Assembly: GCA_002817055.1 (NCBI GenBank)
Contig: MUCU01000070.1
Location: 1-34,032, forward strand
Direction of reading: 5' to 3'
Length of the DNA: 34,032 nucleotides
DNA from: SAR202 cluster bacterium Io17-Chloro-G7
GTDB lineage: Bacteria; Chloroflexota; Dehalococcoidia; UBA3495
In this document: positions 16,190 to 25,700 of the stretch, one piece after another
Layout of the letters: the number at the start of each line of letters is the position of its first letter
Numbering within the stretch: the stretch's first letter is position 1
The notes under the pieces: model-generated
What the model was told of the DNA's origin: nothing
The model's database searches: none
Seen by the model: the letters and a program-made list of their open reading frames with translations, nothing else
Translations under genes and position numbers: made by a program

Positions 16190-18657
16190 TCACCTGGCCG
16201 CTATGACCCAAAGGGAGCGACCGTCGCTTATGAACTCTACGGTTCCGTCTTGGTCCGTACGGAAAATGGCATTTGCACCGACGGCCTCCGCCAGCCTATC
16301 CAGAATTTCCGGTCTTGGGTGGCCGAACCGGTTGGTTGCGCCCACCGGTATCACCGCAACCGAAGGATCCCCCCCGCCAAAAATCGAGGGGTGGTCGATG
16401 TAAGACTGCCGTGATGGGCCACCTTCAAAACGGCACTGTTTATTTTTGGAGAGCTGCGTAATAGCCTGTTTTCGGCCTCTGATTCAATGTCCGATGCCAG
16501 CAAAAAACTCACGTCGTCGTATACCAGCCTGAGTACCACTGCATGGTTGTTCCGACTTCCTAGATTGGCTTGGGCCGACGGATTAAATACCTGCAAGCTA
16601 ACCCCGGACTCAAGTAAAACCTGCTGCCCGGCCTCTGCTGGAATTTCCATTGGATCCTCCCGGTCAAGCATGCTACGCCACTGAGGGTACATGGCGCTTT
16701 GGATACTCTGGGGGTTTTCTGGGCTAAATAACACCGAAGCCACGTCATAGCGGTCCAGCACCTCAAGCAGTCCCCGGCTATGGTCCGAGTCCAAGTGTGT
16801 GAGTACCACCATGTCCAGGCTGCGGTCTCCCTTAGGCAGGTGCCTTGCCAGTGCGGAAGTAGCGCTTTCAGCACCAGGGCCGCCGTCCACCAGAATTTGC
16901 TTACCCTCAGGCGTGACGATCAAGACGCTGTCGCCTTGGCCCACATCGAAGAAATACACGTGCAGTTTCCCATCGACCCCCGCGAAAATGCGCGTCCAGA
17001 TAAATACAGCGACTACGACGAAGGCAATAGCAACGGAAAAGTTGGGCAGAGCTGTACTGCTAACTCCAGACCGACCGGCTCCGGGTTCCGTTGGTTGTTT
17101 TAACAGCGTGCCCGCAAGTGAACCTTGGGGTAACCGGTAGGCAAAGCCCGTTCTTAGAAGAAGCAAGGCTCCAATGATCAAAAACCAGGCCCATACAAGC
17201 CAGCTGCCTATCCACCCGCCGGAAACCGCCAAGGCGGGGAAACGGGATACCAGTTCCAACAAATAAGATAATGGCAGCCAGGTGATCCAACCGAATATCT
17301 GGGCAATGGCCGGGTGGAACAACCCGCCCAAAGATGTGGCCAGGGTCCCCAGCAGTATGAAAGGCAAAGCGGGCAACGCCAAGGCCGTGGCTAAGATACC
17401 TAAGATTGGAATGCGATCGAAATTGAAACCCACCAATGGCCAAGTCGCCATAGTCGCGCCCAAAGAAACTATAAATGACGCTGCTGTCCATCTCAGGATA
17501 AAGCCCAACCAATGGCTTCCCTGGAACGGTTTGGCTGCGGTCCAGCCTGCGATGGCTGCGCCTACCCTTTCCTGCAAGCGTAGGACCATCGCAATGCCCG
17601 CCATGGCGCCGAAGCTCAATTGGAAGGAGATTTGTTGCAGCACTTGAGGGCTGTGGGCCGTCATTGCGGCAGCGCTCAAGGCTAATGCGGGAAGGATTCC
17701 CCGAGGTCGACCAAGAACTACAGCGACCAAAAACACTGTGCCCATGATAGCGGCCCGGATTGCCGATGGAGGGGCTCCGCTTATTAGCACGTAGAACCAG
17801 ATTAAAGCAAAAGGAAATATTAAATAGGCGTTCCAGCGCTTGCCCAAGATACCGGCCCCCAAGGTCAAAGCAATTAACATTACTGAGCCGACGTGCAGGC
17901 CCGATATGGCTAACAGGTGCGACGTGCCGGTGGAACGGAACTCTTCTACAAGATCGGACGGCAACCGGCCCCGCTTACCTAAGAACAGAGCTTGAGCAAT
18001 TGCGGATTGCGGGTCCGGAAGAGCGTCTACCAGGTTCTCAGACATACGTCCCCGCAGATCAAACACTCGGCCACGCCAGCCTCCTGCTTTCTCGGCGCTC
18101 GGTGCGGTTAGCACAGCGTTTCGAGAGTAAATTACGCCTGAAATCCCTTGGTTGGCCAAATACGCCGGGTAATCGAATTCGGCCAAGGCGCGAGGGGTGC
18201 TCGCCAAGCCTTCAATCAAGAGGTGATCGCCGTAGCGGAAATAAGGTGGCTCCCGCCTCAAAGCCTGCGTAGGGGATGGCTGCGCATAAACCAGTAGCTT
18301 GGATGAGAAGGGCTGATCGCCGACACCTAGATCGATGACCTCTGATTCGATAACCAGTTTGATGAATTGCCCGGTGGCTTCAGGGTCATTTACGACGGTT
18401 CCACGAACAGTCACTGTTTGGTTGTCCGGGGTTGCCAGGGACGGCGCCGGGCTATCGTTGAATTCGGCTCTTACAATAGCTACAAGAACGACGACAGCCA
18501 GCACCACAGGCCAAAGCGGCCAGCGGTGAATGCGGCTAAAAATACCTGCGCTAAGCGCCGCCAATAGCAGGAGGCTTAGCGGTAGCAAAGCAGGGTCCAA
18601 CCGGAGAGCGACGAAAGCCCCGGCCAACCAAGCTGCTGCAAAAAGTCCCAGCTTCAT
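16190..18657 (-). CDS. comEC: ComEC/Rec2 DNA-uptake channel, frameshifted near the C-terminus
   Basis: ComEC forms the inner-membrane channel for transforming DNA. The frame from ATG 18657 encodes an N-terminal membrane part and DUF4131-like region, the Competence domain with its multiple helices and HLLAISGLHVG motif, and a metallo-beta-lactamase-like domain with HLDSDH (residues 621-626). The frame ends at 16351 right after KVAHHGSLTSTTPRFLAGG. The expected C-terminus (DPSVAVIPVGATNRFGHP, then about 40 more residues) continues in the next frame to a stop at 16190-16192. One extra G in the G7 tract at 16369-16375 would restore a normal 822-residue protein. Either the assembly lost a base, or the gene is slippery or recently broken. 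Confidence 0.9.
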
Positions 18658-18796
18658 CTACCCCTCCGGCTCCGGGTTGCCGCCTAGAGCCTCTGTCGTG
18701 ACATTATTGAAGCGACCTTCGAGGGCTCGGCCCATCTTCTGGCGTGTTCAGAGGCTATCGACTCTCTGCGGCGGCTTTAACGTTGATGTTGCATGA

Positions 18797-18811
18797 AAGG
18801 TTGTTAACCTT
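18797..18811 (-). terminator. Short hairpin just after comEA, weak terminator candidate
   Basis: AAGGTT and AACCTT form a perfect 6-bp stem with a three-base loop, starting four bases after the comEA stop on the - strand. No clear T run follows, so it may only weaken read-through into comEC. The rest of the 158-bp gap up to the comEC start shows nothing else. Confidence 0.3.
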
Positions 18812-18815
18812 AGTT

Positions 18816-19559
18816 TCAGGCTGTTGCCAATTCCCGTATCGCCTCATAGGTGGCTGGGCCGATGCCGGAGACGTTGGTTATTTCCTCCACAGAATGGAAC
18901 CCGCCGTTTTTCTCCCGGTAGCTGACGACGGCGGCGGCCCGGACTTGGCCGATATTGGGCAGCGTTTCCAAAAGCTCAACGCTTGCTGTGTTGAGGTCTA
19001 TCAGACCATCACAAATCCCCAACGCAACCGTACCCGTTGTTTGATTGTCTTGGAAGCCAGTGGTGGCATCGGCTGAGGGCAACGACTCACCCAACCGGGG
19101 AATGTGGTAATGACCTTCATCCTGGACTCGCAAAGCCAAATTCACGGATTCCTTTTGAGCGTCGATAGTGGCGCCACCGGCGGCGGTAATGGCATCGGAG
19201 ACACGGTCTCCCGGTGGCAGCGCATATACCCCGGGATTAACCACCGCTCCGGTTACATACACTTTCATCTCTTGGGGAAGGGCGGTGGCGGCCCGGTTGC
19301 TTGCGTTTAGAGAGTTGGGAGTCGGCGTGCTGGTTGACAGCAGCACCTGGATGGGAGCGTTGTCGTCACTGCGCAAGAAAAGGACCACCGCTCCCAAAAT
19401 AAGGGAGGCGACCACTGCCCCGGTAATTCCCGCAGCCAGGGTCCGAATGTTCAATAATGAAGAATCGCCACGGTCGGCGACCCCGGATTTTCTTCCTCCA
19501 TCGGGGAGGTCAATACCGTTCGGGGTTGGGCCCCTATCCCTTTGCTCATCATTGGCCAT
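18816..19559 (-). CDS. comEA: ComEA-like DNA-binding competence protein
   Basis: ComEA binds incoming double-stranded DNA at the cell surface and passes it to ComEC. The 247-residue protein has a short cytoplasmic N-terminus, one membrane helix (about residues 42-68), a low-complexity Thr/Ser/Pro stretch, an SLBB domain (about 97-158, from MKVYVTGAVVNPGVY), and a C-terminal pair of helix-hairpin-helix motifs (about 183-245: DLNTASVELLETLPNIG and ITNVSGIG). This domain order is that of known ComEA proteins. ATG 19559 is used. It is the first gene of the - strand run comEA-comEC-rph-htrA and is divergent from ilvE. Confidence 0.93.
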   Translation of the reverse strand: MANDEQRDRGPTPNGIDLPDGGRKSGVADRGDSSLLNIRTLAAGITGAVVASLILGAVVLFLRSDDNAPIQVLLSTSTPTPNSLNASNRAATALPQEMKVYVTGAVVNPGVYALPPGDRVSDAITAAGGATIDAQKESVNLALRVQDEGHYHIPRLGESLPSADATTGFQDNQTTGTVALGICDGLIDLNTASVELLETLPNIGQVRAAAVVSYREKNGGFHSVEEITNVSGIGPATYEAIRELATA

Positions 19560-19597
19560 GGTGCATTCTCGGGCTAAAACCGCGTTGATATCGTGCC

Positions 19598-19626
19598 TTG
19601 TGTCCCAAGGGCAGTCCGATTATAAT
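19598..19626 (+). promoter_or_regulatory. Sigma70-type promoter for ilvE
   Basis: TTGTGT (19598-19603), a 17-base spacer, and a perfect TATAAT (19621-19626) lie 32 bases before the GTG start of ilvE. The AT-rich centre AATTATAATTTA is nearly symmetrical, so the same site could also serve the divergent comEA gene on the other strand. Confidence 0.6.
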
Positions 19627-19658
19627 TTAGCCCAGTTTCTAGCGGAAGAGGTTATATC

Positions 19659-20624
19659 GTGGCAAATTCCCATAATTCTTCAAGCCCCCAAAACGAGTTA
19701 CAAGCCTTCTTCAAAGGAAAGGTAGTTCCCATCAGTGAAGCCAAAGTGAGCGTGATGACCCACGCTTTGCATTACGGCACAGGAGTATTCGAGGGCATCA
19801 GGGGCAACTGGAACGATGAAAAGGGAACGGTATTTATCTTTCGGTTGCGCGAGCATTACGACCGGCTAATCAGAGGGTGCCGGATGCTCATGCTCGACAT
19901 TCCATACACCGCAGAGCAGTTGTGCGACATCACGGTGGATTTGGTTGAACGGAACGAACACAGAGAAGATATTTACATTCGACCGTTGGCTTACAAGAGC
20001 GCCGAAAAGGTGGCTAACCTGAAGCTTCAGGACTTGGAAAGCGACTTTACCCTAATTACGGTTCCCTTTGGAAATTACCTGGGGTCCGATGTCCTACGCT
20101 GCTGCACATCTTCTTGGCGGCGCACCGACGACACTATGATCCCTACCCGCATCAAGAGCAGCGGGAATTACGTAAACAGCATATTGGCCAAGACTGAAGC
20201 TACCTTGGCCGGGTTCGACGAAGCGATTCTTCTGAACCATCTTGGACAGGCATGCGAGGGTTCGGGAGAAAATCTTTTCGTCGTATCAGGGGGCAAACTG
20301 GTGACACCCCGCCTGGAGGATAGCTCTTTGCCGGGCATCACCAGGGAGACCATCCTACATATTGCGCAGAGCGAGTTGGGGATGGAAATTGAGGAAAGGG
20401 GCATCGACCGCAGCGAACTCTACCTATGTGAAGAAATTTTCCTCACCGGCACAGCAGCGCACCTGACACCGGTGGTGCAGTTAGATAGCAGGCCGATTGC
20501 GGACGGCAATCCCGGACCCGTTGCGATGCAATTGCAGAAGATGTACTTCGATATCGTATTCGGCAGAAACCCCAAGTTCCTTCATTGGTGCACTGCCGCG
20601 GTTCCGCGGTTGGTGACCGCCTAG
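19659..20624 (+). CDS. ilvE: Branched-chain amino acid aminotransferase
   Basis: IlvE performs the last step of Leu, Ile and Val synthesis, or the first of their breakdown, by PLP-dependent amino transfer from glutamate. The 321-residue fold-type IV protein has the HALHYGTGVFEGIRG segment that holds substrate residues, the PLP Lys at Lys166 in IKSSGNYVNS, the EGSGENLF motif, and the SLPGITRETIL and LTGTAAHLTPV segments. The length is slightly above the usual of about 305. The start is GTG at 19659 after AGAGG. D-amino-acid or aminodeoxychorismate activity is less likely given the EGIRG pattern. Confidence 0.94.
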   Translation: MANSHNSSSPQNELQAFFKGKVVPISEAKVSVMTHALHYGTGVFEGIRGNWNDEKGTVFIFRLREHYDRLIRGCRMLMLDIPYTAEQLCDITVDLVERNEHREDIYIRPLAYKSAEKVANLKLQDLESDFTLITVPFGNYLGSDVLRCCTSSWRRTDDTMIPTRIKSSGNYVNSILAKTEATLAGFDEAILLNHLGQACEGSGENLFVVSGGKLVTPRLEDSSLPGITRETILHIAQSELGMEIEERGIDRSELYLCEEIFLTGTAAHLTPVVQLDSRPIADGNPGPVAMQLQKMYFDIVFGRNPKFLHWCTAAVPRLVTA

Positions 20625-20732
20625 ACGAAATAATGGGTCCCGGCTAGGTAATCTAACCGCCACACTGGGGGCAGTTAGCGTCAACCTTGAGCCCGCCAAG
20701 ACTTGAGAATTCCTTGCAGGAGAAATTCCTCC

Positions 20733-21359
20733 GTGTCTTTGGACGGCCTTACTTGGTTCAGCCTCTTTCTTACCTCCTATTTAATTGGGGGTATTCCAAC
20801 TGCTTATCTGGTCACCCGCCTGCTGCTGGGCCAGGACATCCGAAACTTGGGTGACCGCAATGCTGGCGCTGCCAACGTTTTCCGAAATGTGAGCCCAAAA
20901 GCCGGGCTTGTGGTCGGTTTTGTCGACGTCCTGAAAGGCGCTGTTGCGGTGCTTTTGGTAGGCAGCCTGACCGATTCTACCGCCTTGGAGTTTATGGCCG
21001 GTATTGCCGTTTTGGCGGGTCATAATTGGCCCATTCACCTTAGGTTTCGGGGAGGCCGGGGTGCTGCCACGGCAATTGGGGTGTTACTGCCTACAGTGCC
21101 GGCGATCGCCATACCAGTGGGTGCGGTTACTCTAATAGTCTTGCGTGTTACCAAGAAAGCAACGGTTTCCCTAGCGGTTTTCCTGATTGCCGTCCCGGTG
21201 CTTGCTTGGCTCGCTGGTTTCTCGTACACAGTTGTTTCCTATGCGGTGGCAGTGCCAGTGCTTGTGGGTATTACCCACTACCTTAGCATTCGAGACCACG
21301 GGCACCACGGCGCCCTCGAATCAGAACAGGCCGACGAACGAGCGCTGCGCCAAGGTTAA
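20733..21359 (+). CDS. plsY: Acyl-phosphate:glycerol-3-phosphate acyltransferase
   Basis: PlsY makes lysophosphatidic acid from acyl phosphate and glycerol 3-phosphate, the first step of phospholipid synthesis. The protein of about 208 residues is an integral membrane protein with the family motifs GGIPTAYLVTR, LGDRNAGAANVFR (motif 1) and GHNWPIHLRFRGGRGAATAIG (motif 2). In motif 1 the usual SGN is DRN, so the Ser found in characterised PlsY is absent; this may mark a subfamily. GTG 20733 is preferred because AGGAG lies 10 bases upstream; a TTG at 20703 would add 10 residues. Its fatty-acid role fits the CoA enzymes in the window. Confidence 0.88.
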   Translation: MSLDGLTWFSLFLTSYLIGGIPTAYLVTRLLLGQDIRNLGDRNAGAANVFRNVSPKAGLVVGFVDVLKGAVAVLLVGSLTDSTALEFMAGIAVLAGHNWPIHLRFRGGRGAATAIGVLLPTVPAIAIPVGAVTLIVLRVTKKATVSLAVFLIAVPVLAWLAGFSYTVVSYAVAVPVLVGITHYLSIRDHGHHGALESEQADERALRQG

Positions 21360-21371
21360 CGGCGGTTGAGA

Positions 21372-21399
21372 GTCGGGATTTCCCCCGAGAATTCCCGAC
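21372..21399. repeat. Inverted repeat after plsY
   Basis: GTCGGGA (21372-21378) and TCCCGAC (21393-21399) form a 7-bp stem with a 14-base loop, 12 bases after the plsY stop. No T run follows. It may stabilise the 3' end of the plsY transcript or be a weak terminator. Confidence 0.3.
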
Positions 21400-21473
21400 G
21401 CAACGGATTTGACCCGCCGATGTTGGAGACCCGGATCAAAGTAGATTCCGTTTGACCATGCGTCCGTGTTGCC

Positions 21474-21487
21474 TTTTGCGCGCAAAA
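21474..21487. promoter_or_regulatory. Perfect 14-bp palindrome upstream of the membrane-protein gene
   Basis: TTTTGCGCGCAAAA is fully self-complementary and lies 31 bases before the TTG start of the next gene. Palindromes of this size often bind dimeric regulators. No regulator is known here, so an operator role is a guess. Confidence 0.3.
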
Positions 21488-21518
21488 ATCTGACGAACAT
21501 CCAGGGTTAGCTATCCCC

Positions 21519-21941
21519 TTGACCGGCTCATTTATTCTCGACTATTACCTCTTAGTTTTCTTTGCTTCCGTTGGTGTGTTCCAGGTCATTGGTGCGCTTC
21601 ATGGCTTTCGGGGCATGATGTTTTTCAACCACCGGTCCGCCTCAATTCTACTGGGGTTGGCGTTGCTGGCTGGCGCATTTACCTGGTTTTTCCTGTCAAC
21701 TCCCCGTAACGTTTCCGACAGTGCCTTGGGGCTTAACGGCAACGAGCAGTTTGCATATTTCTTTGCTGGTTTCGGCACCGGATTGGCCTTTACGTTGGTC
21801 GTGGCCTCGCTGCGCCAATGGAAGTTTGGGGCCGAACGCTCGACTTTGGCTACCGGATTGGACGCCCTGAGGGAAAGCAACTATTTTTGGGCTATTTACC
21901 GCTTGGCGCGCCGTTTCGGCGGTCCTTCAGCTCGGGATTAA
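21519..21941 (+). CDS. Small membrane protein, unknown function
   Basis: I do not recognise this 140-residue protein. It has about three hydrophobic segments (about residues 5-28, 40-62 and 80-102), with a short loop of GLNGNEQ type between the second and third, and a basic C-terminal tail ending RRFGGPSARD. The start is a TTG at 21519 without a strong Shine-Dalgarno sequence, and no ATG or GTG start near the N-terminus replaces it. The open frame, hydrophobic periodicity and codon use like its neighbours support a real gene. It lies between plsY and a PAP2-like gene, so a lipid or envelope role is possible but unproven. Confidence 0.6.
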   Translation: MTGSFILDYYLLVFFASVGVFQVIGALHGFRGMMFFNHRSASILLGLALLAGAFTWFFLSTPRNVSDSALGLNGNEQFAYFFAGFGTGLAFTLVVASLRQWKFGAERSTLATGLDALRESNYFWAIYRLARRFGGPSARD

Positions 21942-21983
21942 CCTGCTCATTGCGATGGAATTGGCCATTAGCTGCGGCCGGGA

Positions 21984-22589
21984 TTGGAGTGCCTTGGATT
22001 GGATGCGTTCCTACAACTAGATGCCGATATAGTCACTTGGCTCAATCAAGGGATAGGGCGAGTTTATCTGTTGGACCGAATAACCTATCTGGTGGTTAGC
22101 GATTACTTCGTCCCGCTAATGATGTGCTTCTGGGGGCTGGGGGTTTGGTTCCACGGCGAAAACTTGGCGGAGAGGATCAATAATCAAAAAGCCGTGTTGG
22201 CTGCCGCAATTTCTCTGGGATTCGCCAACCTGGCTGTATTGCTCACAAACCAGGCGGTTTTCCGGGAGAGGCCGATTACCCAATACGACTTGGTCAACCT
22301 GCTATATGCTCCCACGGATTCTTCTTTTCCTGCGAATCCGGCTACCGTGGCTTTCGCCTTTGCCACGGCGATTTGGTGGCGAAACCGCCGGGCCTCGGTG
22401 GTCCCATTCCTGCTTGCGGCCCTCTGGAGTGTCACTCGAGTTTACAATGGCTTGTTCTTTCCCAGTGACGTTATCGTGGGAGCGCTCATTGGCATAACCG
22501 TCGCTTGCATATTCACTTGGGGCTTGCGGATGATAGAGCCTATTCCCACCAGGGTTATCAGAGGAGCGCGGCTGCTCCACCTGGCGTGA
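21984..22589 (+). CDS. PAP2-fold membrane protein with altered catalytic motifs
   Basis: PAP2 phosphatases remove phosphate from lipids such as undecaprenyl pyrophosphate. This 201-residue membrane protein has the family fold, but the three motifs are changed. Motif 1 (K-x6-RP) reads N89...R96P97; motif 2 (PSGH) reads PANP at 116-119, losing the His; motif 3 (SR-x5-H-x3-D) reads TR at 151-152, with Phe158 for the nucleophilic His and Asp162 kept. It therefore looks non-catalytic by known rules, or belongs to a divergent group. The start is TTG 21984 or TTG 21999. It is 42 bp after the small membrane protein and is convergent with the helicase gene. Confidence 0.75.
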   Translation: MECLGLDAFLQLDADIVTWLNQGIGRVYLLDRITYLVVSDYFVPLMMCFWGLGVWFHGENLAERINNQKAVLAAAISLGFANLAVLLTNQAVFRERPITQYDLVNLLYAPTDSSFPANPATVAFAFATAIWWRNRRASVVPFLLAALWSVTRVYNGLFFPSDVIVGALIGITVACIFTWGLRMIEPIPTRVIRGARLLHLA

Positions 22590-22736
22590 TGCCTGGAACT
22601 ACCGTGTATCCGACCGGTTGTGACCATTTATTAACGGCTGGGAGCATATCAACAAGTTGCTTGCCTTGGGCCGTAAACATTTTGGGAGAACCCCTTCGGC
22701 TGCGAATCAGTCCAATGTTCCGGCCCAGCCCGCCGG

Positions 22737-25700
22737 TCATTGGTTGGAAGAGCCGTTTCCCTGCCCGTTGGAAACCAGCAACAAGTCGCCTTGCCGGGTA
22801 AGCGTATTATCGGTCACCATTTGGCTTATTAGGGGTTCAACCGTGCTGCGTATTTCGTTGTTGACCCTGCCGAAACCCAGCAGCTTCACCGCAGCGCCGG
22901 TAATGTCTTGGAAGGCTATGCCGTAAGACGCAGCTACAACCCGGCGCACTGCCATACACAACTCTTCAGGGCTGACGAGATCGATTTTCCGCGAGGACGC
23001 CGGCAACTCGCTCCGGTCCCGGAGAGTGGGTTCGGCCATGGTGGACCGCCACAGAAATTCCCCCTTACGCACGATATTGCCAGACCCCACGCCATTTTCT
23101 ATGGCCCGGTCAATGGCTTGCTGATATCGACGCACCCGGCGAATTCCGGCTGCGTCGGCGATACGGCGGGCCACCTCGGTCTCGTGTACCGGGCTTTCTT
23201 CGTCCACAACCTGCACCACCCACAAAGCCAATGTCGGGTCAGCTTCTATCGGGAAGGTGGTGTCCGCGATTGTGGCCTTCGGGGTCGCCAGCCGGTACTT
23301 GGCGATAGCGTCGCCATCCGGTACGGCGGCGACGCTATCGCGCTGGATGGGCGAAGAATCAAGGGCGCCGACCTGTTCGGTTGCCTTGCGGTCTTTGGAA
23401 GACTCTATGGCCGTAGCGGCCCTCTGGAGCTCTCTGTCTGGATTATTAAACCAGTCAGTGCTCCAAATGTGGTGCATTTGCCAACCAAGGCCGTCCAAAA
23501 CCTGCTCCCTCAAGCGGTCCCGGTCCCTTGATGACCTGGAATTGTGGTAGGTTTCCCCGTCCGTTTCTATGCCCATCAAGTAGCGGCCGGGTTGGACCGG
23601 GTCTACGATTGCCAGGTCTACCCAATGCCCGTCCGCGCCGACTTGCTGGCGGAGTTCGTAGCCCGACGCGGTCAGCGAGTGGGCTACAGCTCGTTCCAAA
23701 GAAGAGCCTGCTTCGGCGGTATGATCCGTAGTTTTTTCCGCATCTCCTGTTGCGGCATAAGCCAAGAAAGCCTTCAGTGCCGTGAGACCCGGAGAAGACG
23801 TGCGGCTAACGTCTATGTCCTCAGAGGATAGATTAGTGAATACCTCACAACGGCGGCGCGCCCTAGTAATCAACACGTTCAAGCGGCGCTCGCCGCCATC
23901 CCAATTCAATGGTCCGAAATTCATGGCCACGTTGCCGTCACCATCCCTGCCATATCCAATACTGATAAAAATTACGTCTCGCTCGTCACCTTGCACCGTC
24001 TCCAGGTTTTTGACGAAAAACGGTTCATCGGGGTGGGCGGCGAAAAAGCTTTCTTTGGAAGGGTCTCCTCTCCGGAACTTCTCCACAGCCTCTTGGATTG
24101 CTCGCATTTGGGCCACGCTGAATGCGGCGACCCCCAAGGTTAGATAAGGGAATTTTGAAGCGTGTTCCATGACGGCGGCGGCCACTGCCTCGGCCTCCAG
24201 CAGGTTTGTCCGGGTCGCTCCCCTATCGTAGACGGTGTCCGGCAGCAAGTTGCACTTGAGTCCTCCTTCCCTCCGCTCGGCATCGGGACTAGGGAAAACC
24301 ACCAAGCTATTATTGTAAAATTCCCGGTTGGAAACGGTTATCAGCGACTCGTGGCGGCTGCGGTAATGCCAGCGCAACACCCGGTCCGGAGCATTCTGGG
24401 CGGCGAATAATCCCAAGACGCTTTCAATGTCGGCGGTGCTGTTTTCCTTATCGTCTTCTCTGCCCTGGGTCATAGTGTCGAACAAACTGCTGGGCGGCAA
24501 CTGTTGGCTGTCTCCGACCACCACGGTCTGGCCAGCCCGGAGGATCGCGCCGAAAGCGTCCACCGGCTTCACTTGGCTGGCCTCGTCGAAAATGACCAGG
24601 TCAAACTTGAGGCTCCCCGGACTTATGTAGGTGGCAATGGATAGAGGGCTCATCATGAACACTGGCTTAATCGCTTGGACGGCGTTTCCGGCCCGGGCAA
24701 TCAGTTGTCTGATTGGGAGGTGTCGACTTCGCTTTTGAAATTCCCTCTTTAACACTGCCAACTGGCCGCCGCCGTCCTGCCTGGGCAAACCCTCCCAATG
24801 CGCCAGCGCCAGCCTAGACCGGTTGTGCTCCAAGGCCAAGGTGTCCAATTCCCGGAATTGCTGGATTAGCCGACCGTGGTTGACGCCGTCAAACCCCCGC
24901 AACGCCTCCCGCTCCGCCAGCGCTTTTTCCAAGATCGTCTCGAACCAAGCCAGCAAAAAAACGTCCATCAAATGAGAGACTGCTTTGTCCCAACTCTCCG
25001 CCAGCGGGAGGACAGCGTCCAAGCCGACATCTAAACAGGAATCCGAAATGTTGTTGAAGCCAACCATATCGTGAATTTCGTTTATTCGTCCGTCCCATAG
25101 CTCCAACGTAGACTGTTGGTCTGAGAAAGGCTGGTCTTCAAGACCTTGGCCGCTGGGATAGCGCTTGGTAATGTCCAAGTCCATCGCTTCAATAACTGCG
25201 TCCGCATTGCTCCGGTAAAGAGCGATGGCCTCCTCAAGGGCGGCGGACGATTCGATCAAGCCTTGGGTCGACCGCCCCTCGGCCAAGAATTCGACTATTT
25301 CTCCTGGCAGCGTGCCGGCATCCGCATCGTCCAAAAGCTGCCAAATCCAGTTGGCGCAATTGGCAAGCGTGTCCCAATCGGAGCTTTCACTATGCCACTT
25401 TGAGCCGAACACGCCCCCAAGCAGAGCATCGCCGGCCGATATGACTGGGTGCAATCGCTGCCCTTCGGCGACGGCGTCCAACATTTCTAACTGGGCAGCG
25501 AGTCCTGAAGGGGGAGCACCCTGGCACAACCCGGCTAAACGCTTCTTCGCCTCCCGGTAATCGGTAGAGAGCAAACGCCACGGTTGGCGCCCTTTGGTGT
25601 CCAAAAGCCATCGGAGACCGACCAGGTCTAATCCCCAAGAATCCGGCTTCAGAATGCTCTGGTATTGTGCCCGCAGTTTCGAGAATTTGCCGCCGGATTC

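Noticed and set aside
22908..23531. 207-codon open frame on the + strand opposite the helicase C-terminus
   Set aside because: The helicase reading is well supported by the DUF3320 and nuclease motifs; the opposite frame has no recognisable content.
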